From the NCBI RefSeq assembly GCF_029893355.1, contig NZ_JARZAI010000010.1, positions 202,665-266,664 on the forward strand: DNA of 64,000 nucleotides, given 5' to 3'. The DNA comes from Kitasatospora sp. MAA4. GTDB taxonomy: Bacteria; Actinomycetota; Actinomycetes; Streptomycetales; Streptomycetaceae. Position 1 is the first letter of the stretch; the number at the start of each line of letters is the position of its first letter. Below are positions 46,004 through 53,171 of the stretch, piece after piece. Made by a program: the position numbers and the translations under genes. The notes under the pieces are model-generated. The model made no database searches and was not told where the DNA came from. It saw only the letters and a program-made list of their open reading frames with translations.

Positions 46004-46092
46004 CGGAGAAGGCAGGATTCGAACCTGCGCGGGCTTGCACCCGACCGGAACCAAAGCTCCGACCCCCGATGGACCACTCCGGGCACCTCTCC
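46004..46092 (-). tRNA. Class II tRNA-like gene (Ser-like) with irregular anticodon arm; may be a pseudo-tRNA
   Basis: Read on the minus strand: acceptor GGAGAGG pairs with CTTCTCC (one G-U), D stem CCCG/CGGG with a GTGG-containing loop, a long variable arm (CGGG-tgcaag-CCCG) and a perfect T arm GCAGG-TTCGAAT-CCTGC; discriminator G, no encoded CCA. The anticodon region TCGGAG-CTTTGG-TTCCGG folds with either a 6-nt or an 8-nt loop, never the normal 7, so the anticodon cannot be assigned. The body resembles tRNA-Ser. It could be a decayed gene, a non-canonical tRNA, or an att relic. Confidence 0.55.
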
Positions 46093-46192
46093 CCGGGACC
46101 GAGCACCTGCCGGTGCGCCGTCCCCGTGCTCACTACTGTGCCAGCATCCCCCTGAGATCCCCCTGACACCGCTCTGACACCAACTCCATTGA

Positions 46193-46242
46193 CCTCAGCT
46201 CCCGTTCCCCACGGCCAGGACGTGCGCGGCCGCCTGCCCGGC
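46193..46242. repeat. Direct repeat, left copy (candidate attL)
   Basis: 50 nt identical to 59142-59191 at 47 positions, the first 20 bases exactly. The two copies are in the same orientation and 12,949 nt apart, bracketing the 7-deazaguanine gene set. Confidence 0.8.
46195..46242 (-). pseudogene. Displaced 3' end of a penicillin-binding-protein gene
   Basis: On the minus strand this codes AGQAAAHVLAVGNGS and a stop, matching the last residues (AGQAVAHVLAVGNGS) of the intact gene at 59144-60916. Upstream the similarity ends at once. This is what remains when an element integrates in the 3' end of a gene and supplies a replacement end. Confidence 0.75.
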
Positions 46243-46429
46243 AGCGGCTCTTACTTGGTGGACCGGCATGACGGCAGCATCCATCACATCCCCGCCACCA
46301 CGTGGATAGCCGAGGACTGTCGGAACTCCACCTACGGCAGCCAGTAGCAGCCCGGACGAGGGGGCGAGGTTCAGGCCGTGTTGCTGGTCCACATCGGGGG
46401 AGCCGACAGACGACTCCTGCGCCAGGGCT
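46243..46429. other. Intergenic stretch with no assignable gene
   Basis: Together with 46093-46192 this gap between the tRNA-like gene and the DUF397 gene has no convincing gene. A GC3-rich + strand frame (about 46201-46347, ending ...NSTYGSQ and stop) overlaps the direct repeat and has no start or known family; it may be a gene remnant. At 46150-46185 (minus strand) there are short repeats of the form GGTGTCA and TCAGGGGG. Confidence 0.4.
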
Positions 46430-46660
46430 TCACTTCCTGCGGAGTTCACCACGCATGATGCCCGCGACGAATGTGTCGTACTCGGCGTCGTCGAAGATGT
46501 GAGGCACCTTGTCTCGGTTCTTGGAGTCACGAATCGCCACGATTCCGCGGTCAAGGAAGGCGATCTCGACGCAGTTGGTCCCGCCGCTGCTGGCGGTCTG
46601 CCACTCAGCGCTGGCGAACTGGTCGTCGAGCCAGGCGGGGTCGAGGTCGTTCTTGTTCAT
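46430..46660 (-). CDS. DUF397 domain protein
   Basis: 76 aa, a typical actinobacterial DUF397 protein: the W(x)TASSGGTNCVEIAF core at ~20-34 and a terminal Arg/Lys-rich end. Family function is not established; members almost always follow an XRE/DUF5753 regulator. Here the ATG overlaps the regulator's stop by 4 nt (ATGA), so the two are translationally coupled. Confidence 0.9.
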   Translation of the reverse strand: MNKNDLDPAWLDDQFASAEWQTASSGGTNCVEIAFLDRGIVAIRDSKNRDKVPHIFDDAEYDTFVAGIMRGELRRK

Positions 46661-47517
46661 GACGCGAGTTCCTTGGCGATGGTCTTGAGCAGTGACAGGG
46701 ATGCCTTCTGTCCAAGGGCATCCGATTTCAGGTGATTGCTGGTGGTCCGGTACACCTCGACCGACTCCGAGTCAGTGAGGTGGAGGCGGGCACGGGTCGC
46801 CTCGATCGTGACAGTATCGCTGCCGGTGGCGAACGACATCAGCATGAATGGCCCGTCCATGCCCGCGTGAGCGCCGGCGCTCAGCGGCAGGATCTGGATC
46901 GTGGTGTTCGGATCGCCCCGCAGCAGGTCAATCAGGTGCTCGACCTGGGCCTTCGCCGCCGGGCGACCGCCAACCTCCTGACGCAGGAGCCCTTCAGGGA
47001 TCACGGCCCAGATCTTCAGAGGCGGTTGGCGCTCAGCCATGACCCGCCGGTGCTCGGCGCGCATGGCAATGAACCGCTCGATGTCGTCGGCGGTGGTCCA
47101 TGCACGGCTACCTTCGATGATCGCCCGCTCGTACTCGGGGATCTGTAGCAGGCCATGCAGGACTCCGGAATCCCAGTGGAAGAGGTCGACAGCTTCCTCG
47201 ATCTCGGTCAGGTAGTCGCTGAGGGGATCGTCCACGACACCCTGGTAGCGCTGGTGCCAGTCCGGCTCGGCAGCCCGGCGGACCAGCTCGCGCCATTGGG
47301 AACGTCGGGCCTCTTCGTGGATCTGCAGGACCTCGAAGAAGTGAGGCAGGACCTGGAGTTTGACTCCCTGTGTCCCGTTCTCGATCTTGCTTATGGTCGA
47401 CAGCGCCTTGTAGCCGAGCTGCTGAGCGGCTTCCTCCTGACTCCAGCCCAGCGCCTCGCGAGCGCGCCGGATCTCAGTCCCCAGGCGCCTTCGGCGCGGG
47501 GTTGGCTCGACGGGCAT
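46657..47517 (-). CDS. XRE-family helix-turn-helix regulator with DUF5753
   Basis: 286 aa DNA-binding protein. The N-terminal HTH (residues ~10-65, EIRRAREALGWSQEEAAQQL ... STISKIENG) is followed by a DUF5753 effector-like region (~100-270) containing DLFHWDSGVLHGLLQIPEYERAII and SVEVYRTTSNHLKSDAL near the end. The ATG at 47517 has a strong AGGAGGTG seven bases upstream; longer frames lack this. Divergent from the ATPase gene at 47735 with a palindrome in between, so it probably controls that promoter and its own. Such XRE-DUF397 pairs in Streptomyces influence development and antibiotic production; the target here is inferred only from position. Confidence 0.93.
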   Translation of the reverse strand: MPVEPTPRRRRLGTEIRRAREALGWSQEEAAQQLGYKALSTISKIENGTQGVKLQVLPHFFEVLQIHEEARRSQWRELVRRAAEPDWHQRYQGVVDDPLSDYLTEIEEAVDLFHWDSGVLHGLLQIPEYERAIIEGSRAWTTADDIERFIAMRAEHRRVMAERQPPLKIWAVIPEGLLRQEVGGRPAAKAQVEHLIDLLRGDPNTTIQILPLSAGAHAGMDGPFMLMSFATGSDTVTIEATRARLHLTDSESVEVYRTTSNHLKSDALGQKASLSLLKTIAKELAS

Positions 47518-47557
47518 CGCACCTCCTGTCTCACGATCCGCATCTCTCTCAGGCCAG

Positions 47558-47578
47558 GGTAGTGCCCGTGCCACTACC
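47558..47578. promoter_or_regulatory. Palindromic operator candidate in the divergent promoter region
   Basis: GGTAGTG-N7-CACTACC, a perfect 7-bp inverted repeat 41 nt upstream of the XRE start. It is suited to a dimeric HTH regulator. A second, A/T-rich dyad (GAAAG...CTTTC) lies near 47597-47616. Confidence 0.4.
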
Positions 47579-47734
47579 GGCATATGACAGCCCGCCAGAA
47601 AGAAAGACTTTCCTTTCAGAGCGACTTGCCCTTCCGCCAATGCAGGGTCCATCATCGATGACACGGAAGCGCAGAGTGCCCATCCGGGCACGGAACGCAA
47701 CGATCGCTGCCGTGTTCGCACTCTGGGAGGCTCC

Positions 47735-48193
47735 ATGCCTGTCGCGTCTGTCGATCTTCTCGGCGAGTGCCGTTTGGCGCTCCCGGCCGTTCGCCCCGAG
47801 ACGATGGGCCTCGTGCGCCAGATAGTGCGGACCCAGCTGCGGATGTGGGGCAAAGACGAGCTCTGCGAGGCGGCGGAGCTGGGAGTCACCGAACTGCTGA
47901 CCAACGTCCTGGTCCACGCGAGCGGCGACTGCGAGTTGCTGGTGGGCGAGATCAGCGACGGAGTTGTGGTGGGAGTGACCGACTTCGACGACGGGCTGCC
48001 GGTCGCCAAGGTGCCCACCGACGACGAGCCCGGCGGGCGGGGGCTGTTCCTGCTTTCTCAGCTCGCGGAAGAGTTCGAAATCCACGCGCTCACCCGGGGG
48101 AAGCAGGTCTGGTTCCGCCTGGCCCTCGCCCCGGGTGCCGACGAGAAGCAGCCGGGCACGCCAGCCGATCCGAGGCGAGAGATCACCTGTTGA
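47735..48193 (+). CDS. Anti-sigma-factor-like ATP-binding protein (HATPase_c, RsbW/SpoIIAB type)
   Basis: 152 aa soluble GHKL ATPase-fold protein. The N box is in ELGVTELLTNVLVHA (~50-64), the G1 box DFDDGLP (~84-90) and the G2-like GGRGLFLL (~100-107). Members bind ATP and act as anti-sigma kinases or regulators of anti-anti-sigma factors; many small Streptomyces copies sit beside XRE/DUF397 genes. It starts after GGGAGG and ends only 39 nt before queD, so it is probably the first gene of the 7-deazaguanine operon. No anti-anti-sigma (STAS) partner is present in the window. Confidence 0.9.
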   Translation: MPVASVDLLGECRLALPAVRPETMGLVRQIVRTQLRMWGKDELCEAAELGVTELLTNVLVHASGDCELLVGEISDGVVVGVTDFDDGLPVAKVPTDDEPGGRGLFLLSQLAEEFEIHALTRGKQVWFRLALAPGADEKQPGTPADPRREITC

Positions 48194-48232
48194 CCGAGGC
48201 AGCCGCCTCGTCCCAACTCAGTGAGGAAGATC

Positions 48233-48643
48233 ATGGATTTAAGTTCCGTTCCGCTGCTGCCCGGGGCCTTCACCATCGGCAAGAAGCTCAGCTTCGAGGC
48301 CGGCCACCGACTTCCCGGGCTGCCGCCCGAGCACAAGTGCTCCCGACAGCACGGCCACAGCTACGAGGTCGAGGTCATCCTCACCGCCCCATGCCTGGAG
48401 GAGCCCGGCTTCGTCACCGACTTCGGTGCCCTCGGCCCGTTCAGGACGTTCCTCGACACCGAGTTGGACCACCACAACCTGGACGAGATCCTGCCCTTCG
48501 AGCCGACCTCGGAGCGCCTGGCACAGTTCCTGGCCGGCTGGTTCATCCAGCACCTCCAGCCGAAGGTCCCCGGCCGCCTGATCGCCGTTCTCGTCCGCGA
48601 GACCGGGAGCAGCTGGGCCCGCTTCGACGTGAAGGGGAAGTGA
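48233..48643 (+). CDS. queD: 6-carboxytetrahydropterin synthase (QueD family)
   Basis: 136 aa. Converts 7,8-dihydroneopterin triphosphate to 6-carboxy-5,6,7,8-tetrahydropterin, second step to 7-deazaguanines. Zinc ligands H25, H40 and H42 are in EAGHRLPG and HGHSY, the catalytic Cys is C36 in CxxxHGH, LDHHNLDE supplies the Asp/His pair and VRETGSSW the late Glu, so all key residues are there. The ATG at 48233 has GAGGAAG just upstream; a GTG 12 nt earlier is less likely. Codon 3 is TTA (48239-48241), the rarest Streptomyces codon, which suggests dependence on the bldA tRNA. Followed at 2 nt by queE. Confidence 0.93.
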   Translation: MDLSSVPLLPGAFTIGKKLSFEAGHRLPGLPPEHKCSRQHGHSYEVEVILTAPCLEEPGFVTDFGALGPFRTFLDTELDHHNLDEILPFEPTSERLAQFLAGWFIQHLQPKVPGRLIAVLVRETGSSWARFDVKGK

Positions 48644-48645
48644 CC

Positions 48646-49386
48646 ATGCCCCAGCCGATCGCCGCCGGACCCGCCACACATGACCCCGCGTCCGGGCTGA
48701 TCCTCGCGGAATGCTTCGGTGTCGAGGTTCCGACCTTCCAAGGCGAGGGTCCGAGCTGCGGGCACCCCGCCCTGTTCATCCGCCTCTCCCGGTGCAACCT
48801 GACCTGCGCGAAGTGCGACACGAAGTACACCTGGGACTGGTCCCGGTTCGACCCGCGCCAGGAGTCGACGAGGCGGACGGTGGCGGACCTGGTGGCCTGG
48901 GTCGCGTCCTCCCCGGTCGAGCTGGTCGTGATCACCGGCGGTGAGCCGCTGATCCAGCAGGCGCGCTTGGTGCCGCTCGTGCGGGAGCTGCTGACCGCCG
49001 GGAAGCGGGTGGAGTTCGAGACGAACGGCACCATCGCACCTGTGCCCGAACTCGTGGTCCACGGGGTCCGGTTCAACGTCTCGCCCAAGCTCGCCAGCTT
49101 CGGCATGGAGGAGGGCAAGAGCATCGTGCCCGCTGCGCTGAGGACGTTCGCGGCGTCTGGGCGTGCTGTGTTCAAGTTCGTCGCTTCCTCGGTGGCCGAC
49201 CTTGACCGGATCGCCGAGTTGGCCGACACCCACCAGCTCTCGCCGGTGTGGGTGATGCCGGAGGGCACCACCGCGCAGGCGGTCACCGAAGCGACCCGGG
49301 TCCTCGCGGACGCGGTGGCGGCCCGGCACTGGTACTTCACCACGCGGTTGCACGTGCTGGCGTTCGCGGACGCCCGAGGCCGCTGA
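48646..49386 (+). CDS. queE: 7-carboxy-7-deazaguanine synthase (radical SAM, QueE)
   Basis: 246 aa. Radical SAM ring contraction of 6-carboxytetrahydropterin to 7-carboxy-7-deazaguanine (CDG). The cluster motif C50-x3-C54-x2-C57 (RCNLTCAKC) is the standard radical SAM spacing; FQGEGPSCG before it and ITGGEPL after it are typical of QueE, as is the short length. GGGGAAG precedes the ATG. Between queD and folE, so the three genes cover GTP to CDG completely. No queC follows, so the pathway seems to leave the queuosine route at CDG. Confidence 0.94.
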   Translation: MPQPIAAGPATHDPASGLILAECFGVEVPTFQGEGPSCGHPALFIRLSRCNLTCAKCDTKYTWDWSRFDPRQESTRRTVADLVAWVASSPVELVVITGGEPLIQQARLVPLVRELLTAGKRVEFETNGTIAPVPELVVHGVRFNVSPKLASFGMEEGKSIVPAALRTFAASGRAVFKFVASSVADLDRIAELADTHQLSPVWVMPEGTTAQAVTEATRVLADAVAARHWYFTTRLHVLAFADARGR

Positions 49387-49434
49387 CCGTACGCACCTGT
49401 TCCTGCCCACAACCCCAGAAAGCGAGTTGAGCCC

Positions 49435-50124
49435 ATGGCGACCTCGATTGCCACCTCAGAGGCGGACCGGAGCGCCGCGGCCCCAGGACCCGGCCGGCCC
49501 GCCCTGGCCATCGACACCAGCCGGGTCGCCGACCTGGTCACCCAGCTGCTGGTTGAGCTGGGTGAGGACCCCACCCGCGACGGTTTGGCCGACACGCCGG
49601 ACCGTGTCGCCGCCTGGTGGAGCGCCTTCCTGTCCCCGGACGACAGCGCGGTAGCTACGTGCTTCGCCGAGTCCCAGCTGAGCGGTCAGCTGGTCGTCGT
49701 GGGCGGTATGAGCGTGTGGTCGCTGTGCGAGCACCACATGCTGCCCATGAACCTCCAGGTCACCGCCGGGTACGTGCCGGACGGAGAGGTGGTGGGCCTG
49801 TCGAAGTTCGGGCGGATCGCCCAGCACTTCGCCGGTCGGCTCCAGGTCCAGGAGCGATTCACACGGCAGTTCGCCGAGCACCTCACCGGCTTGATCGGAC
49901 GTGAGGACGTCGCGGTCGCCGTACGCGGCCTCCACCTGTGCATGAACATGCGCGGCGTGCGGATGGAGAAAGCCCGGACCACAACGGTGCACACCGGCGG
50001 CCGGTTCGCCAGCGACCCGGTGCTCAACCAGCAGTTCCTCACCCTTGCCGCCGATCGGCATGAACCCCAAGAAGACGGTGAATCCCATGAACAGGTTACC
50101 GACGCCGTCGACGCACGGCGCTGA
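49435..50124 (+). CDS. folE: GTP cyclohydrolase I (FolE type)
   Basis: 229 aa. Makes 7,8-dihydroneopterin triphosphate from GTP, the entry step for CDG. Zinc-binding and active-site text is present: SLCEHHMLP (~97-105), GLSKFGRIAQHFAGRLQVQE (~122-141) and HLCMNMRGVR (~166-175, second Cys ligand). Asn replaces the more usual Thr in HLCMTMRG. The C-terminal ~25 residues are acidic and non-conserved and overlap the next gene by 38 nt. This is presumably a pathway-dedicated copy, with the folate folE elsewhere. Confidence 0.93.
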   Translation: MATSIATSEADRSAAAPGPGRPALAIDTSRVADLVTQLLVELGEDPTRDGLADTPDRVAAWWSAFLSPDDSAVATCFAESQLSGQLVVVGGMSVWSLCEHHMLPMNLQVTAGYVPDGEVVGLSKFGRIAQHFAGRLQVQERFTRQFAEHLTGLIGREDVAVAVRGLHLCMNMRGVRMEKARTTTVHTGGRFASDPVLNQQFLTLAADRHEPQEDGESHEQVTDAVDARR

Positions 50125-50620
50125 CGGGTCCGGGCCTCTGTACCTGACGTGGGACGACATCGGCGCCGCGACACGGACCCTCGCCGAACAGGTGACGACT
50201 GCGGGGGTGCCGCAGGTTGTGGTGGGCATCGTGCGCGGCGGCATGATCCCGGCGGTGTGGCTCGCCCATCGCCTCGGAGTCCGCGACGTGCGGAGCGTCG
50301 AGGTCACCCGCACCACCAGTGACAGCATCAACGCCGCCAAGACCACGCTGCCGACCACTCGCAACCCCGCCTCGCTCGGCGACCTCGCGGGCCTGGACGT
50401 GCTGCTCGTCGACGACATCGCCGGCAGCGGCGCGACCCTCGCCCACACGGAGGACATGCTCCGCGACCTCGGTGCCGCCCAGGTGCGCACCGCGGTCCTC
50501 ACCGTGAACCGGGCCAACTGGGCGCGGGAGGCCGAGCCCCAACGCGTCATCGACTACATCGCATCGCTGAACAACACCTGGATCGTTTTCCCCTGGGAGG
50601 GACAACAGCATGAGCGCTGA
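50087..50620 (+). CDS. Purine-type phosphoribosyltransferase
   Basis: 177 aa type I PRTase. The PRPP loop VLLVDDIAGSGATL (~104-117) and GIVRGGMIPAVWLAHRLGV (~44-62) are diagnostic; the hood region resembles xanthine/guanine PRTases. In this operon the likely base is 7-carboxy-7-deazaguanine (or a derivative), giving its 5'-monophosphate, as the PRTase step does for preQ0-derived bases in toyocamycin biosynthesis. The start is uncertain: ATG at 50087 is given, with ATG 50060 and GTG 50078 possible, all overlapping folE. The end overlaps the methyltransferase by 11 nt. Confidence 0.87.
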   Translation: MNRLPTPSTHGADGSGPLYLTWDDIGAATRTLAEQVTTAGVPQVVVGIVRGGMIPAVWLAHRLGVRDVRSVEVTRTTSDSINAAKTTLPTTRNPASLGDLAGLDVLLVDDIAGSGATLAHTEDMLRDLGAAQVRTAVLTVNRANWAREAEPQRVIDYIASLNNTWIVFPWEGQQHER

Positions 50621-51428
50621 ACTGGACGAGCAGTACCGCACCCGTCCGGGTACGCCGATGATCGGCCCGTACAGCACCAACCAGATGGACGACTTCTACT
50701 CCGCGCTCGCCCGCGGCGAGGCGAAGCCGTCCGGCCTGATGAACCTGCTGCAGCACCTCATCGTCGCCGAGCGGTGCGCGGACGGGGCGAACGTGCTCGA
50801 CGTGTGCTGCGGCCGTGGACTGGCCCTGCCACTGCTCCACCGATACGCGCCGAAGATCGCCCGCTACGTCGGTCTCGACGTCAGCCCGGCGAACCTCGCC
50901 GAAGCCCGCACGCGGCTGATCGCGCTGCGGGAGGAGTACGGCAACCCGTTCCCCGTCGAGTTCGTCGAGCACGACGTCTCCGACCCATGGCCGGAGCTCC
51001 CGCAGTTCGACGTCGCGCTGTACACCTCGGCGCTGGAACACCTGCCGTACGAGCTCGGCGTGAAGAGTCTGGTCGAAACGGGAGCCGCGCTCGCCCCAGG
51101 CGGCGTGCTGTACCTGTCCACGCCGCAGGCGTTCGGGCCACCGCCGCGCCCGTTGCAGTACCGGGTCCACGTGTACGAGTGGTCGCGCGAGGAGGTCGTG
51201 CGCGCCGTCGAGGCCGCCGGCCTGGTCGTGGACGATGTCATGGGTGTGCTCCCGCCCGAACCGGACGAGGTGGTCACCGAGTTGGCGGAGCGGTACGGGG
51301 CCGGCGCGGTCGACTGGTACCGCGACCTGGCCGCCCGGGTACCGAAGGCCCTGCTGGACACGGTGTCGTCGGTCGCCGTGCCCGACCGGGCGACCGAGCT
51401 GCTGTTCGTCTGCCGGAGGCCGGCATGA
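50610..51428 (+). CDS. Class I SAM-dependent methyltransferase
   Basis: 272 aa Rossmann-fold methyltransferase. Motif I is VLDVCCGRGLALPLL (~62-76), then GLDVSPANLAEAR (~87-99, acidic residue binding the ribose), FVEHDVSD (~118-125) and DVALYTSALEHLPYE (~133-147). O-, N- or C-methylation cannot be told from sequence; a substrate within the deazaguanine pathway is inferred from the operon. GGGAGGG lies upstream of the ATG; its stop overlaps the kinase start by 4 nt (ATGA). Confidence 0.88.
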   Translation: MSAELDEQYRTRPGTPMIGPYSTNQMDDFYSALARGEAKPSGLMNLLQHLIVAERCADGANVLDVCCGRGLALPLLHRYAPKIARYVGLDVSPANLAEARTRLIALREEYGNPFPVEFVEHDVSDPWPELPQFDVALYTSALEHLPYELGVKSLVETGAALAPGGVLYLSTPQAFGPPPRPLQYRVHVYEWSREEVVRAVEAAGLVVDDVMGVLPPEPDEVVTELAERYGAGAVDWYRDLAARVPKALLDTVSSVAVPDRATELLFVCRRPA

Positions 51429-52147
51429 CCGTCATCACGGTTCCCGCTCCCCGCCGCGCCTCGGACGATTCAGGCCGACCGCTGTGGGTGAGCGTGGAGG
51501 GCATCAACGGAGTCGGGAAGACCACCGCGGTCCGCGCGACGGCCGCCTCGCTCGGCTCGCGGTGCCTGCGGCTGGACGAGCTGACCGACCAAGCCGCCGA
51601 CACCCTGCCCGGACAGGTGATCGCCGCCCTCTCCGCGGAAGGGGACGTCTGCCTGCGGACTGGGCACCCGGTCGTGGAGACGCTGGCGCTGCTGGCGCTC
51701 AAGTTCCGTGAGGTCGAGCGCCTGACCCCCGAGCTGCTGAACGGCGTCGCCGTGATCCTGGAGGACCGCGGCGTGGACAGCGTGGCCGTGTGCCAGGGAG
51801 CGATCCTGCACGCCGAGCACCGGGCAACGCCGGCCCGGGCGGTGGCCGAGCAGATCCTGGCCACCGCCCGCCGGTGGCGGTCGATGCCGGACGCCACCCT
51901 CCTGCTGACCGGCGACCGCGAGGTGTGCACTGCCCGGTTCGCCGCCCGGATCGGCCGCACTCTCCCGGCGAGCGCCCTGGAGGTGATCAAGCAGACCGAG
52001 CACCTGTACCAGGAGCTGGCCGCCGCCGAGCCGGACCGGTTCACCGTGATCGACGTGACCGGCTACGACCGAGAGGAGACCGGCAAGGCCGTCGAGGAGA
52101 CCGTCCGCGCCATCGCGGCGCACCGGGAGGTCGACCGTGCCTGGTGA
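51425..52147 (+). CDS. Thymidylate-kinase-like P-loop nucleotide kinase, copy 1
   Basis: 240 aa. Walker A is EGINGVGKTT (~26-35); EDRGVDSVAVCQ (~113-124) corresponds to the DRYxxSxxAYQ motif of dTMP kinases, with Tyr replaced by Gly and the later Tyr by Val. The lid is poor in Arg. These changes argue against ordinary dTMP kinase and for another (perhaps deazapurine) nucleotide or small phosphate acceptor. It is clearly paralogous to 54360-55130. Coupled both to the methyltransferase (4-nt overlap) and to the radical SAM gene (11-nt overlap). Confidence 0.85.
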   Translation: MTVITVPAPRRASDDSGRPLWVSVEGINGVGKTTAVRATAASLGSRCLRLDELTDQAADTLPGQVIAALSAEGDVCLRTGHPVVETLALLALKFREVERLTPELLNGVAVILEDRGVDSVAVCQGAILHAEHRATPARAVAEQILATARRWRSMPDATLLLTGDREVCTARFAARIGRTLPASALEVIKQTEHLYQELAAAEPDRFTVIDVTGYDREETGKAVEETVRAIAAHREVDRAW

Positions 52148-53171
52148 CATCACCCTGCTGTGGGCCCTGCGTTCCCCCTGCTCGTTCGGCTGCCCGCACT
52201 GCTACTTCGGGGAGTTGGAGGTACACAAGGAGGCTCTCCCGGAGGGCCCGGGATTGCTTTCCCACATCCCGGTCCGCGACCTCGACCGCACCGTCATGGA
52301 GGCGTTCGCGCAAACCCTGGCTTACTCGCCGGTCGAACGGGTCGTCCTCGCCGGCGGTGAGCCGCTGGACTGGCTGCCCGCCCTCAGCCTGATCAAGACG
52401 ATCAAGGAAGCCGGGTGCGAGGTCGTCGTCGCGACCAACGGCGTGCCGCTCACCCGCCCCGGCATCGCCCAGCGGCTCGTCGAGCTCGGCGTCGACGGGG
52501 TGTCAGTGTCCCTCGACAGCGCGGACGCGGCCGCCAACGATCGGCTGCGGCCCTCCCGGTCCGGCCGGGTCGGTCACCGCGAAGTCCTGGCCGGCATCAG
52601 CACCCTGCTGAGCGAGCGCGGCTCCGGGCCCGGCCCCCGGATCGGCATCTACACGGTGGTCATCCGCGACCGGCCCCAGGAGATCACCGACGTGGCCCGC
52701 CTCGCGCGGGAGATCGGCGTCCACTACTACGTCCCGCAGCCCATCTCCCTCCCGCCCGACCACAAGCTCTTCGCCGAGCGCTGCCACACCCCCAGCGACG
52801 TGCCCGCCGTCGAGAACGAACTGCGCCGCCTCCAGCAGGACCCCGGCGGGCTCACCATCCCCGGCCCTACGTACATGCGACAGTTCGTCACCTCGATCTC
52901 CACCCAGGACAGCGGCCGGGTCGAGGACTGCTTCGGTGGTGCCCAGCTCTTCTTCATCCAGCCCGACGGCTCGGTGTGGGACTGCCCCTCCGACCGGCGG
53001 ATCGCCGCCACGCCGCCCCAGGAGCACCGCACGATCGTCGGCGCCGACGCGCAGGTCCTGTTCGCCGACCGCCCAGCGTGCACGGACTGCTCCCACTTCT
53101 CCCGGGACTGCGTGAACATGGGCCCGCTCGTACTCGGCATGCCCCGCTTCCTCGCCCGGGAGGCAACATGA
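52137..53171 (+). CDS. Radical SAM enzyme with extra C-terminal Cys cluster (SPASM-like)
   Basis: 344 aa. C15-x3-C19-x2-C22 (PCSFGCPHCYFG) binds the SAM [4Fe-4S] cluster; AGGEPL (~72-77) and SVSLDS (~122-127) are normal radical SAM positions. The C-terminal third has CFGGAQ...WDCPSD and CTDCSHFSRDC, an arrangement suggesting auxiliary Fe-S clusters as in SPASM/twitch enzymes, several of which act on peptides, sugars or alcohols. The substrate is unknown. The start is GTG 52137 with GGGAGG upstream. Its stop overlaps the aminotransferase ATG by 4 nt. Pairing with a DegT aminotransferase hints at oxidation followed by transamination of a sugar or polyol. Confidence 0.88.
   Translation: MPGDITLLWALRSPCSFGCPHCYFGELEVHKEALPEGPGLLSHIPVRDLDRTVMEAFAQTLAYSPVERVVLAGGEPLDWLPALSLIKTIKEAGCEVVVATNGVPLTRPGIAQRLVELGVDGVSVSLDSADAAANDRLRPSRSGRVGHREVLAGISTLLSERGSGPGPRIGIYTVVIRDRPQEITDVARLAREIGVHYYVPQPISLPPDHKLFAERCHTPSDVPAVENELRRLQQDPGGLTIPGPTYMRQFVTSISTQDSGRVEDCFGGAQLFFIQPDGSVWDCPSDRRIAATPPQEHRTIVGADAQVLFADRPACTDCSHFSRDCVNMGPLVLGMPRFLAREAT

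Noticed and set aside
46195..46554. A 119-codon minus-strand frame ending in AHVLAVGNGS as a real gene
   Set aside because: Only the last ~16 codons resemble anything (the PBP C-terminus). The rest overlaps the DUF397 gene in another frame and lacks coding bias, so it was annotated as a displaced gene end.
48233..50124. Ordinary queuosine biosynthesis for tRNA
   Set aside because: queC, queF, tgt and queA/queG are missing, and the remaining operon genes have no place in that route.
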